From assembly GCF_040813715.1 (NCBI RefSeq), contig NZ_JBFOCH010000015.1: a DNA stretch of 64,000 nucleotides; one strand, 5' to 3'. The position numbers were made by a program, and so were the translations under genes. Within the stretch, counting starts at the first letter, position 1. Every line of letters begins with the position of its first letter. The notes under the pieces were generated by a model, which saw only the letters and a program-made list of their open reading frames with translations, did not search any database and was not told the origin of the DNA. This document shows, piece after piece, positions 54,996 to 63,701 of the stretch. This stretch comes from Mesorhizobium_K marinum (GTDB taxonomy: Bacteria; Pseudomonadota; Alphaproteobacteria; Rhizobiales; Rhizobiaceae).

Positions 54996-55409
54996 ATGAC
55001 TCTTCCCGAATTCAAAGGCGAGCAGTTCGAGAAAGGGCTTAAGGTCCGCAAGGAGGTGTTGGGCGATGTCCATGTCTCCGCTTCCCTTGCTGCCGCGGAC
55101 GACCTGACCGCTCCCCTGCAGAAACTGGTCACCGAATGGTGCTGGGGCGAGGTCTGGACCCGCCCAGGGCTTGACCGCAAGACGCGCAGCTTCCTGAATC
55201 TCGCCATGCTCACGGCCCTCAACCGCCCGCACGAGATCAAGCTTCATGTGCGCGGCGCGCTGAACAACGGCGTCACCGAAGAAGAGATCGTCGAGGTGAT
55301 TCTCCAGGCTGCGATCTACTGCGGCGTGCCGGCTGCGCTCGATTCGATGCGCGTGGTTGCCGAGATGATCCGGCAGGTCCGCTCGGAAAAGGCTGCCGAA
55401 AGCGGCTGA
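54996..55409 (+). CDS. Carboxymuconolactone decarboxylase family protein
   Basis: 137-aa AhpD/CMD-fold protein: GEVWTRPGLDRKTRSFLNLAM, then HVRGALNNGVTEEEIVEVILQAAIYCGVPAA. It lacks the CxxC of AhpD peroxidases and is the gamma-carboxymuconolactone decarboxylase-like type. First gene of the plus-strand operon. Its reaction in a pyridine pathway is unclear, possibly decarboxylation of a ring-opened acid. Confidence 0.82.
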   Translation: MTLPEFKGEQFEKGLKVRKEVLGDVHVSASLAAADDLTAPLQKLVTEWCWGEVWTRPGLDRKTRSFLNLAMLTALNRPHEIKLHVRGALNNGVTEEEIVEVILQAAIYCGVPAALDSMRVVAEMIRQVRSEKAAESG

Positions 55410-55482
55410 CGCAATTCATCCATGGCCGCTGAGCGCCCGCAAGAGAGGCGTCCCGGCACGAAATCCAATGGGAGACCCCGCT

Positions 55483-56970
55483 GTGACACAGCAAAAAGCC
55501 AGAACGTCCCTCGACAAGCCGCACCGGCTGAAGACAGGCGCCGAATACAAGGAATCGCTGCGCGACAACCGGCAGATCTGGGTCGGCGGCAAGAAGCTCG
55601 GCAGCGTCTATGACGAGCCCGCGCTCGCCAAGGGCGTCGACCTGCTCGCCTCGATGTTCGACGACCAGTTCACCGAGGAACACGCCGACGCGACCACCTA
55701 TTTCGACAAGGACGCAGGCGCCATCGTGAGCCGCTCCTGGCAGGTGCCGCGCACCAAGGAAGACCTCGCCGACCGGCGCAAGATGATCGAGTACACCTCG
55801 CTCAAGACGGCCGGCACCTTCGGCCGCCCGCCGGATCTGGCGCCCGCCATCGTCGTCGGCCTCTATGCCTACCTGCCGACCTTCAAGAAGAAGAAGTCGC
55901 TGATCGATGGCGTCGATCCCGATTTCGCCGAGAACATCGAGCGCTATCTCGAGTTCGGCCGCGACAACAACGTGACCGCGTCGGAAAGCCTGGCCGGGCC
56001 GCAGGCCGACCGGTCGTCGCCCAAGGCCGGCGAAGCATCGCTGCTCAAGGCGCGCAAGGTCACCAAGGACGGCATCTACATCTACGGCGCCAAGACGGTC
56101 GGCTCGATCTCCGCGCAGGCCAATGACATCTTCTTCACCAATCTCGGCGGCATCCAGGATACGCCGGCCGACGCCTGCATCTGGGGCTCGATCCCGATCG
56201 ACACCGACGGCATCAAGATGATCTCGCGCGAGATGGTGTCGCAGCCAGAATCCAGCGCGTTCGACCATCCGGTTTCGAGCCTCGGCGAGGAAGCCGACCA
56301 GTTCATCGTCTTCGACAACGTGTTCGTGCCGAAGGAGCGCCTGTTCAACCTCGGCGACCCGACCGCGATGAGCTATTACGGCCCGGTCTGCGTGTTCGCG
56401 CACTGGCACGTATTGACCCGTCTCGCCGTCAAGGCGGAACTCTTCGTCGGCGCCGGCCAGATGGTGCTCGACTATCTCGGCACCGGCCGCATCCCGGCCG
56501 TGCAGATGATGCTCGGCCAGCTCATCGAATACGCGCAGACGCTGCGCGCCTTCGTGGCCGCCGCCGAGGCGCTTGCGACCCCGACCGAGGGCGACGTTAT
56601 GCGCCCCGACGTCGGCATGCTCACCGCCGGACGCCTCTATTCGATCGAGAACTACCCGAAGATCATCCACATCCTGCAGGAAATGTGCGGCCAGGGCCTC
56701 GTCATGCGCTTCGGCAAGAGCGCCTTCGACAACCCCGACGTCGGCCACTACCTGCATGAGCTGCTGCCCGGCCACGGCGTCAGCGCCATGGTCAAGGAGC
56801 AGTTGATGAACTTCATCTGGGACATGACGTCCGGGTCGCTGGCCGGCCGCGTCGCGCTCTTCGAGAACGTCAACGCGACGCCTGCGCCCGCCTTGCGCGC
56901 CCGTCTCTACAACGAGGTGAAGCGCGACGGCTATGTCGCGCAGGTCAAGAAGATCGCAGGCATCGAATAG
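55483..56970 (+). CDS. HpaB-type flavin-dependent monooxygenase, oxygenase component
   Basis: 495-aa acyl-CoA-dehydrogenase-fold FADH2-using oxygenase of the 4-hydroxyphenylacetate 3-monooxygenase/PvcC family. Seen: VGLYAYLPTFKKKK, SLAGPQADRSSPK, IYGAKTVGSISAQANDIFF, FDNVFVPKERLF, and a C-terminal MLTAGRLYSIENYP region. It needs free reduced flavin from a reductase, which is encoded at 60118. By context it should hydroxylate a 3-hydroxypyridine ring. The GTG at 55483 has GGGAGA upstream. The ATG at 55468 is the alternative. Confidence 0.87.
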   Translation: MTQQKARTSLDKPHRLKTGAEYKESLRDNRQIWVGGKKLGSVYDEPALAKGVDLLASMFDDQFTEEHADATTYFDKDAGAIVSRSWQVPRTKEDLADRRKMIEYTSLKTAGTFGRPPDLAPAIVVGLYAYLPTFKKKKSLIDGVDPDFAENIERYLEFGRDNNVTASESLAGPQADRSSPKAGEASLLKARKVTKDGIYIYGAKTVGSISAQANDIFFTNLGGIQDTPADACIWGSIPIDTDGIKMISREMVSQPESSAFDHPVSSLGEEADQFIVFDNVFVPKERLFNLGDPTAMSYYGPVCVFAHWHVLTRLAVKAELFVGAGQMVLDYLGTGRIPAVQMMLGQLIEYAQTLRAFVAAAEALATPTEGDVMRPDVGMLTAGRLYSIENYPKIIHILQEMCGQGLVMRFGKSAFDNPDVGHYLHELLPGHGVSAMVKEQLMNFIWDMTSGSLAGRVALFENVNATPAPALRARLYNEVKRDGYVAQVKKIAGIE

Positions 56971-56992
56971 TTCCCCAAAGCTGGTTTGCGCC

Positions 56993-57382
56993 ATGGATCA
57001 CGCCGCGCTGATTGACCGCTTCTATGCCGCCTATGCCGGCCGCGACGCCGACGGCGCGGCGGCTCTCTACCACCCCGACGGGTGGCATGAGGAGGTGGCC
57101 ATGTCGAAGCGGCGCGAGGGTCGCGAGGCCCTCGCAGGCGGACTGAACGGGTTCTGGCGCATGCTGCCGGACGCAGCCTGGGAGCGGCGCGGATACGTCC
57201 GCGCCGCCGATACCGTGGCGGTTCCCTACCACATGACCGGCACCTTCACGCCGAAAGGCGAGGGCGCGACGCGACGGCCGATCGCCCTCGACGGGGTCCA
57301 TCTCTTCGAGATACGCGACGGCCTCCTGGCCGGCACCCGCGATATGTGGGATCTCGACCTCTTCCGCGCGCAGATGGGCTAG
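56993..57382 (+). CDS. NTF2/SnoaL-like protein
   Basis: 129-aa cone-fold protein: ALIDRFYAAYAGRDADGAAALYHPDGWHEE and DTVAVPYHMTGTFTPKGEG. Proteins of this fold serve as isomerases, cyclases or dehydratases on small ring compounds. Position between the oxygenase and the amidases suggests a helper reaction on the hydroxylated or opened ring. Confidence 0.7.
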   Translation: MDHAALIDRFYAAYAGRDADGAAALYHPDGWHEEVAMSKRREGREALAGGLNGFWRMLPDAAWERRGYVRAADTVAVPYHMTGTFTPKGEGATRRPIALDGVHLFEIRDGLLAGTRDMWDLDLFRAQMG

Positions 57383-57389
57383 GCCTGGC

Positions 57390-58808
57390 ATGGATGAGCT
57401 CGCCGAACTCGACGGCATGGCGCTTTCCGCGCTGATCGCCAAGGGCGAACTCAGCGCGCTGGAGGCGCTCGACGCCTCGATCGACCGGATCGAGCGGCTC
57501 AATCCGTCCATCAACGCCGTCGTCCATGCCCATTTCGACCTGGCCCGCGAGCAGGTCCGGCATGTCCTGCCGAAAGGCCCGCTGTCGGGCGTGCCGATGC
57601 TGCTGAAGAACACCGGCTTCGAGGCGGCGGGCATGATCCTGTCGACCGGATCGGAGCTGCATCGCCATACCGTCAGCCAGCGGGACTCGACGATCACCGC
57701 GCGCTACAAGGCGGCCGGCATGGTGATCCTCGGCAAGAGCAACACGCCCGAATTCGCGCTGAGCTTCACCGCCGAACCCGAGGCCTTCGGCGCGACCCGC
57801 AATCCCTGGGATCTCGAGCGCACCTCGGGCGGCTCTTCGGGCGGTTCGACCGCCGCAGTGGCAAGCGGCATGGTGCCGGTCGCCAACAGCTCGGACGGCG
57901 CCGGTTCGACGCGTCTGCCGGCGAGCCATTGCGGCCTGTTCGGGCTCAAGCCGTCACGCCTGGTCAACCCCGTCGGTCCGGTCGCCGCCGAGGCGATCGC
58001 CGGCATGTCGACCCCGCACGCCGTGACCTGGTCGGTGCGCGACAGCGCCGCCATGCTCGACGCGACCGGCGGTCCCGACCTTGGCGACCCATGGGCTTCG
58101 CCCGCCCGCCCCGGCACCTATCTCGCGGCACTGGGCGCGCTGCCGCCGCGCCTCAAGGTCGCCATGCTGCTCAAGCCGCCGACCGGAACGCCGGTCGACG
58201 CCGAGGTATTGGCCGAGGTGCGCGCCGCAGCGCGGCTGCTGGAGGGCCTCGGCCACCAGGTGACCGAAATCGACGACGCCGGCTATGACGGCGAGGCGCT
58301 CAAGGCGGCGTGGCGCGTGATCGCCGGCGTCAATGTCGGCCTCGGCGCCGCCGGCGGCGATCCTGGGTCGCCCAACATCGCAAGGCTGGAGCCGGTCAAT
58401 CAGGAATGGGTGCGCGAGGGTCTCGCAACATCGGGAACACGCTATCTCTGGGCGGTCAACCAGCTGCACGCCTCGGCGCGCGCGATGGGCCGCTTCTTCT
58501 CGCGATACGACATCATGCTGACGCCGAGCGCGGCGGAAGCCGCTCCGAAGATCGGCACGCTAGCGGGCGCGGGCAAGAGCCTCGACGCCTTCTTCGACCA
58601 GTTCTGGGCACATTCCCCGTTCACCGCGGTATTCAATACCTCGGGTTGCCCGGCGATGAGCGTCCCGCTCGGCATGACGCCGGGCGGCATGCCGGTCGGG
58701 GTGCATTTCGGGGCGGGCTTCGGAAAGGACGCCCTGCTCCTGTCACTCGCCGCGGAACTGGAACGCGCGGCGCCCTGGGCTGGTCGCCGCCCGCCGGTGC
58801 CAGGCTGA
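57390..58808 (+). CDS. Amidase-signature hydrolase 1
   Basis: 472-aa amidase of the Ser-cisSer-Lys class. Catalytic Lys in GVPMLLKNTGF, the Gly/Ser-rich box RTSGGSSGGSTAAVASGM with the cis-Ser, and nucleophile Ser in DGAGSTRLPAS. Together with the next gene it is expected to hydrolyse amide bonds formed when the pyridine ring is cleaved. Paralogous to amidase 2 but clearly divergent. Confidence 0.9.
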   Translation: MDELAELDGMALSALIAKGELSALEALDASIDRIERLNPSINAVVHAHFDLAREQVRHVLPKGPLSGVPMLLKNTGFEAAGMILSTGSELHRHTVSQRDSTITARYKAAGMVILGKSNTPEFALSFTAEPEAFGATRNPWDLERTSGGSSGGSTAAVASGMVPVANSSDGAGSTRLPASHCGLFGLKPSRLVNPVGPVAAEAIAGMSTPHAVTWSVRDSAAMLDATGGPDLGDPWASPARPGTYLAALGALPPRLKVAMLLKPPTGTPVDAEVLAEVRAAARLLEGLGHQVTEIDDAGYDGEALKAAWRVIAGVNVGLGAAGGDPGSPNIARLEPVNQEWVREGLATSGTRYLWAVNQLHASARAMGRFFSRYDIMLTPSAAEAAPKIGTLAGAGKSLDAFFDQFWAHSPFTAVFNTSGCPAMSVPLGMTPGGMPVGVHFGAGFGKDALLLSLAAELERAAPWAGRRPPVPG

Positions 58809-58822
58809 CGGAGGAACGCGCC

Positions 58823-60121
58823 ATGCATACCCGGGACATCCTCGAAATGACGGCGCGCGACATGGCAGCCGCGGTGGGCTCCGGCCGCCTGACGGCCCGC
58901 GCGGTCGCCGAGGCGCATCTCGAGCGCATCGCTCAGGCGGACGGCCCCGTCATGGCGTGGCAGCACCTCGATCCGGCCCAGGCGCGACGCGACGCCGACC
59001 AACTCGACGCGCAAGGCGTCGCCGGCCCCCTCGCGGGCGTGCCGATCGGGGTCAAGGACGTCATCGAGACCGCCGACATGCCGACCGGCTACGGCACGCG
59101 CTTCTATGACGGCTTCCAGCCGCTTTGGGATGCGCCCTCGGTCGCGATCGCCAGGCGGGCCGGCGCGCTGGTGATGGGCAAGACCGTCAGCACCGAGCTG
59201 GCGATGGCAAGCCCCAACAAGACCCGCAACCCGCACAATCCGGCGCACACCCCGGGCGGCTCGTCCTCCGGTTCCTGCGCCGCCGTGGCGGCCGGCATGG
59301 TGCCGCTCGCCTTCGGCACCCAGACGTCTGGCTCGGTGATCCGTCCCGCCAGCTTCTGCGGCGTCACCGCGCTGAAGCCGACCTTCGGCCTGATCAACAC
59401 GGTTGGCATCAAGGTGCTGTGCCATGGCCTCGATACGCTTGGCGTCATCGCGCGCAACGTCGGCGACGCGGCGGCCTGCGCCGCCGCGCTCTCGGGCCGC
59501 GCCGAACTGGCCGACCTGTCCGCACCGAGGCGGCCGCGCCTTGGCGTCCTGCTCGGTACGCGGCTGGAAAAGGCCGAGCCGTCGTCGATAGAGGCGGTCG
59601 AGCGGCTCGCACGCGTCGCCGAGGAAGCCGGCGCCGAGGTGACGACCATTCCCGCGCCGGCCTGGTTCGACGGCGTCTTCGATCTGCATGAAGCCGTGAT
59701 GGGCTGGGAAGTGACGCAGTCGCTGGCCTACGAGATCGGCCGCCGCTGGGAAGAGCTGACGCCGGTCACGCGCGCCATGCTTGAAGACCAGGGCCGGGTC
59801 ACCGAGGAAAGCTATCGCGCCGCGATGCAGGTTCTGCCGGGGGTGCGCCACATTGCGGACGCCCTGTTGTCGCGCTTCGACGCCGTGCTGACGCTTGCGG
59901 CACCCGGCGAGGCACCCGAGGGGACGGCGACCGGCGACCCGATCTACAACCGCCTCTGGAGCGTCCTGCAGGTTCCGCTCGTCGCGCTGCCCGTCGCGAA
60001 GGGCCCGCGCGGCCTTCCGCTCGGCGTGCAACTGGCCGGCGCGCGCGGCGAGGACCGTCGCCTCGGCTCCGCCGCCCTTTTCCTCGAAAGCTGCGTCTCG
60101 GCGCAGGGAGGTCCGCGATGA
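58823..60121 (+). CDS. Amidase-signature hydrolase 2
   Basis: 432-aa amidase with catalytic Lys in GVPIGVKDVIE, box TPGGSSSGSCAAVAAGM, and nucleophile Ser in GTQTSGSVIRPASF, which resembles a different subgroup from amidase 1. GGAGG ribosome site 9 bases upstream. Its stop overlaps the flavin reductase start. Two amidases could remove the N-acyl group and the terminal ammonia of a maleamate-like product in turn. Confidence 0.9.
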   Translation: MHTRDILEMTARDMAAAVGSGRLTARAVAEAHLERIAQADGPVMAWQHLDPAQARRDADQLDAQGVAGPLAGVPIGVKDVIETADMPTGYGTRFYDGFQPLWDAPSVAIARRAGALVMGKTVSTELAMASPNKTRNPHNPAHTPGGSSSGSCAAVAAGMVPLAFGTQTSGSVIRPASFCGVTALKPTFGLINTVGIKVLCHGLDTLGVIARNVGDAAACAAALSGRAELADLSAPRRPRLGVLLGTRLEKAEPSSIEAVERLARVAEEAGAEVTTIPAPAWFDGVFDLHEAVMGWEVTQSLAYEIGRRWEELTPVTRAMLEDQGRVTEESYRAAMQVLPGVRHIADALLSRFDAVLTLAAPGEAPEGTATGDPIYNRLWSVLQVPLVALPVAKGPRGLPLGVQLAGARGEDRRLGSAALFLESCVSAQGGPR

Positions 60122-60639
60122 TCCATTCGATGCCGTCCCCCGATACGCTTGCCGACGATTTCCGCGCGGCGATGCGCCAGCTAGCGGCGACGGTCTGCGT
60201 CGTCACCGCCGGCAGGGGCGCCTCCCGGCGCGGACTGACGGCGACGGCGGTCTGTTCGCTGTCGGTGACGCCGCCGTCGATGCTGGTCTGCGTGAACCGG
60301 CAAGGCGCGGCGCATCGGGCGATCACCGAAAACGGCTGCTTCTGCGTCAACATCCTCGCCGCCGACCAGCAGGATGTGGCCCGGCGCTTCGCCGGCCAGA
60401 CCGGCGACGCCGGCGAGGACAAGTTCGCGGCCGGCCAGTGGAGTTCGCTTGCGACCGGCGCACCGGCGCTTGACGGCGCGCTGATCAACCTCGATTGCGC
60501 GCTGTCGTCCGACGTCGAGACGGAGAGCCACAGCATCTTCATCGGGCACGTCAGGCAGGTCAGGTTCGGCGCCGTGAAGTCGCCGCTGCTGCACTACGAC
60601 CGCAGCTTCTTCTCGCTCGAGAACCAGACGGCACTCTGA
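60118..60639 (+). CDS. Flavin reductase (HpaC/NtaB-like)
   Basis: 173-aa FMN-binding split-barrel reductase: RQLAATVCVVTAG, LTATAVCSLSVTPPSMLVCVN, CFCVNILAADQQDVARRFAG. It uses NAD(P)H to supply reduced flavin to the HpaB-type oxygenase of the same operon. Start ATG overlaps amidase 2. Confidence 0.92.
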   Translation: MIHSMPSPDTLADDFRAAMRQLAATVCVVTAGRGASRRGLTATAVCSLSVTPPSMLVCVNRQGAAHRAITENGCFCVNILAADQQDVARRFAGQTGDAGEDKFAAGQWSSLATGAPALDGALINLDCALSSDVETESHSIFIGHVRQVRFGAVKSPLLHYDRSFFSLENQTAL

Positions 60640-60688
60640 ATTCGCCGCTACCGCGCGGCATCCGCAACCGCAGAAGGATCGCAGACTC

Positions 60689-61732
60689 ATGGCAATCAGC
60701 GACGTGCAGTTCTTCCAGGGCTGGAAGCAGGTGCTCGGGATGTGCAATCTCAAGCCCGGCGAGCAGGTGACGATCCTGACCAGCGACGACAGCAACCCGC
60801 AGATCGCGAGCATGGCCAGGCTGGCCGCGTCCGACATCGGCGCGGTCGTCAGCGTGCTGAACCTTGCGCCGATGAACGGCGAGAAGGCGATCTCGCGCGA
60901 CAAGTCGGGCTACATCGGCAAGACCCCGCTCGAGGGCAATTCGGCGGCGCTCGCCTGCCTGAAGGCGTCCGACATGGTGATCGACACCATCCAGCTGCTG
61001 TTCTCCAAGGAGCAGGAGGAGGTGCTGAAGACCGGCGCGCGCATGCTGCTGGCGGTGGAGCCGCCGGAGGTCATGATGCGAATGATCCCGACGCCCGAGG
61101 ACAAGGCGCGTGTGCTTGCTGCCGCCAAGAAGATCGGCGCCGCCAAGAAGATGACGGTCACTTCGGCTGCCGGAACCGATTTCAGCTGCGACATCGGCCA
61201 GTATCCGGTGCTGACGCAGTACGGGCTTGCCGACGAGCCCGGCCGCTGGGACCATTGGCCGAGCTGCTTCGCCGCCACGTGGCCGAACGAGGAGGGCGCC
61301 GAGGGCACCATCGTCATCGACGAGGGCGACATCCTGCTGCCGTTCAAGATGTATGCGCGCGAGCCGGTGACGGTGACCATCGAGAAGGGCGTCATCCGCG
61401 ACATCAAGGGCGGCTTCGACGCCGAGTTCATGCGCAAGTTCATGGAAAGCTTCAACGACCCGCGCGCGTACGCGATGGCGCATGTCGGCTGGGGCTTGCA
61501 CACGCGCGCTCACTGGACGGTGCTCGGCCTCTACAATCCGGAGGCGCAGCTCGGCATGGATGCGCGCTCCTTCGCCGGCAACTTCCTGTGGTCGTCCGGC
61601 CCGAATACCGAAGCCGGCGGCGACCGCGACGTGCCCTGCCACCTCGACATCCCGCTGCGCAACTGCTCGGTGTCCCTCGACGGCGAGGCGATGACGAGGA
61701 ACGGCGAGGTCGTCAACGCTGACCAGCGCTAG
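60689..61732 (+). CDS. NicX-like 2,5-dihydroxypyridine 5,6-dioxygenase family
   Basis: 347-aa protein of the M29-aminopeptidase-like fold that includes NicX, the Fe(II) enzyme cleaving 2,5-dihydroxypyridine to N-formylmaleamate. It has about the same length and an H318-x-D320 pair (PCHLDIPLR) where NicX carries its His/Asp metal ligands, plus AHVGWGLHTRAHW (about 264-276) and SAAGTDFSCDIG. It is the ring-cleavage candidate of the cluster. A true aminopeptidase would be less expected among these neighbours. The last 60 bp recur after the N at 61790 with two or three differences. Confidence 0.85.
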   Translation: MAISDVQFFQGWKQVLGMCNLKPGEQVTILTSDDSNPQIASMARLAASDIGAVVSVLNLAPMNGEKAISRDKSGYIGKTPLEGNSAALACLKASDMVIDTIQLLFSKEQEEVLKTGARMLLAVEPPEVMMRMIPTPEDKARVLAAAKKIGAAKKMTVTSAAGTDFSCDIGQYPVLTQYGLADEPGRWDHWPSCFAATWPNEEGAEGTIVIDEGDILLPFKMYAREPVTVTIEKGVIRDIKGGFDAEFMRKFMESFNDPRAYAMAHVGWGLHTRAHWTVLGLYNPEAQLGMDARSFAGNFLWSSGPNTEAGGDRDVPCHLDIPLRNCSVSLDGEAMTRNGEVVNADQR

Positions 61733-61857
61733 GCCGATGGCGCGCTACGATGTGGCGATCGTCGGCGGCGGGTCCGCCGGCGCGCTGCTNCTGTCCCTCG
61801 ACGGCGAGGCAATGACGCGGAACGGCGAGGTCGTCAACGCTGACCAGCGCTAGGCCG
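61733..61857 (+). other. Assembly join with duplicated 5' end of the oxidase gene
   Basis: The start of the following gene (ATG at 61738) appears before the N at 61790. After it, the end of the dioxygenase gene and the oxidase start are repeated with small differences. The single real start is 61858 (or 61738 after collapse), directly behind the dioxygenase stop. Confidence 0.85.
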
Positions 61858-63390
61858 ATGGCGCGCTACGATGTGGCGATCGTCGGCGGCGGGTCCGCCG
61901 GCGCGCTGCTGGCGGCCCGGCTGAGCGAGGATGCCGGCCGCCAGGTCGTCCTGGTCGAGGCCGGCGGGGAGCCTGACGATCCCGATATCGCCGTTCCGCA
62001 GGCATGGCCGGCGCTGCAGGGCCGCAGCTACGACTGGGACTACCGCACAGAGCCGCAACCGGGAACCGCCGGCCGCGTCCATGCCTGGGCGCGCGGCAAG
62101 GCGCTAGGCGGCTCGAGCCTGCTGCACGCCATGGGTCACATGCGCGGCCACCCCGCCGATTTCGCCGCCTGGGCCGCGGCGACCGGCGACGCGCGCTGGA
62201 GCTGGGAAGGGCTGCTGCCGGCTTTTTTGGCGATCGAGGATCACAGTCTCGGCGGCGACGGCGTGCACGGCAAGGGCGGGCCGCTACCAGTCACCCTGCC
62301 GGGCGAGGACGTGAGCCCTGTCGCGCGCGCCTTCATCGAGGCCGGGGCGGCGCTCGGCCTGCCCAGTATCCGCGGCCACAACACCGGCGAGATGGTCGGC
62401 GTGACGCCGAATTCGCTGACCATCCGCGACGGTCGCCGCATCACCGTTGCCGAGGCATGGCTGACGCCCGCGGTGCGCGCGCGGAAGAACCTGACCATCC
62501 TGGCCGGCCATCTCGTGCGCCGGCTGAAGCTCGACGGCAACCGCGCGGTCGCGCTGGAAGCGGCAGGCCCGGACGGCCCGGTCGAGATCACCGCCGACCG
62601 CATCATCCTCAGCGCCGGTGCCATCGAAAGCCCAGCCCTGCTCATGCGCTCCGGCATCGGTCCGCAGGCCGTGCTGGCCGAAGCCGGCATCGCCTGCAGG
62701 ATCGCCGCGCCCGATGTCGGGCGCAACCTGCAGGACCATCTGCTCGGTGCGGGCAATCTCTACGCGGCCCGTCGCGCCGTGCCGCCGTCGCAGCTGCAGC
62801 ATTCCGAATCGATGGCCTATATGCGCGCCGGCGATTTTTCTGCGGGGGGTCGCCCCGAGATCGTCGTCGGCTGTGGCGTCGCGCCGATCGTGTCCGAACG
62901 CTTCACGGCGCCGCCCGCCGGGGCGGCCTATTCGCTGCTGTTCGGCGTCACCAATCCGTCGAGCCGTGGAGCCTTGCGCATCACCGGCCCAGAGGCGGGC
63001 GACCGGCTGGTGATCGATCCCTGCTACCTGCAGACCGAGCGCGACCGGAAACTGTTCCGCGCCGCGCTGGCTGCCGCGCGCGAAATCGGCCACCGGCGGG
63101 AGATGGCGGAATGGCGTGAGCGGGAACTGCTGCCGGGACCGCTGGAAACGGATACCGGCATCGATCGCTTCATCGCCGAGGCGGCCATCACCCACCACCA
63201 TCCGTCCGGTACCTGCCGGATGGGCGGCGACGACCACTCGGTGGTCGATCCGGACCTCAGGCTGCGCGGCCTCGACAACCTGCACGTCGTCGACGCATCG
63301 GTGATCCCGACGCTGACGGCCGGTCCCATCCATGCGTCCGTGCTCGCCGTCGCCGAGACCTTCGCACGCAAGGCGATCGCTGGCGCCTGA
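61858..63390 (+). CDS. Pyridoxine 4-oxidase (GMC flavoprotein)
   Basis: 510-aa FAD enzyme oxidising pyridoxine to pyridoxal with O2. FAD motif VAIVGGGSAGALLAARLSED at the N-terminus, GMC signature WARGKALGGSSLLHAMGHMRGH (about 77-98), active-site THHHPSGTCRM (His446-448) and C-terminal LTAGPIHASVLA. Long stretches match my memory of the structurally characterised Mesorhizobium pyridoxine 4-oxidase (for example QAWPALQGRSYDWDYRTE and EDHSLGGDGVHGKGGPLP), much more than a generic choline-dehydrogenase-like GMC protein would. Last gene of the plus-strand operon. Confidence 0.9.
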   Translation: MARYDVAIVGGGSAGALLAARLSEDAGRQVVLVEAGGEPDDPDIAVPQAWPALQGRSYDWDYRTEPQPGTAGRVHAWARGKALGGSSLLHAMGHMRGHPADFAAWAAATGDARWSWEGLLPAFLAIEDHSLGGDGVHGKGGPLPVTLPGEDVSPVARAFIEAGAALGLPSIRGHNTGEMVGVTPNSLTIRDGRRITVAEAWLTPAVRARKNLTILAGHLVRRLKLDGNRAVALEAAGPDGPVEITADRIILSAGAIESPALLMRSGIGPQAVLAEAGIACRIAAPDVGRNLQDHLLGAGNLYAARRAVPPSQLQHSESMAYMRAGDFSAGGRPEIVVGCGVAPIVSERFTAPPAGAAYSLLFGVTNPSSRGALRITGPEAGDRLVIDPCYLQTERDRKLFRAALAAAREIGHRREMAEWRERELLPGPLETDTGIDRFIAEAAITHHHPSGTCRMGGDDHSVVDPDLRLRGLDNLHVVDASVIPTLTAGPIHASVLAVAETFARKAIAGA

Positions 63391-63498
63391 TCCGTCGGCC
63401 GCCGGGCGCCGCGACAGTTCACATGCGCCGCGCGGCAGGGCATGCTGGAGTGCCAACAGTCCGGACAGTTCCGCCCATGCATTTTGATGTCGCCCACN

Positions 63499-63615
63499 GA
63501 CAATTTGCACGTCGTCGACGCATCGGTGATTCCGACGCTGACGGCCGGTCCCATCCATGCGGCCGTGCTCGCCGTCGCCGAGACCTTCGCACGCAAGGCG
63601 ATCGCTGACGGCTGA
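63499..63615 (+). pseudogene. Diverged duplicate of the oxidase 3' end at a contig join
   Basis: After the N at 63498 about 40 codons of the oxidase C-terminus and the following 100 bases are repeated. Differences include Ala for Ser in the GPIHA motif region and an extra codon pair before the stop. Best explained as an overlapping contig from a variant haplotype. Confidence 0.7.
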
Positions 63616-63701
63616 TCCGTCGGCCGCCGGGCGCCGCGACAGTTCACATGCGCCGCGCGGCAGGGCATGCTGGAGTGCCAACAGTCCGGACAGTTCCGCC
63701 C

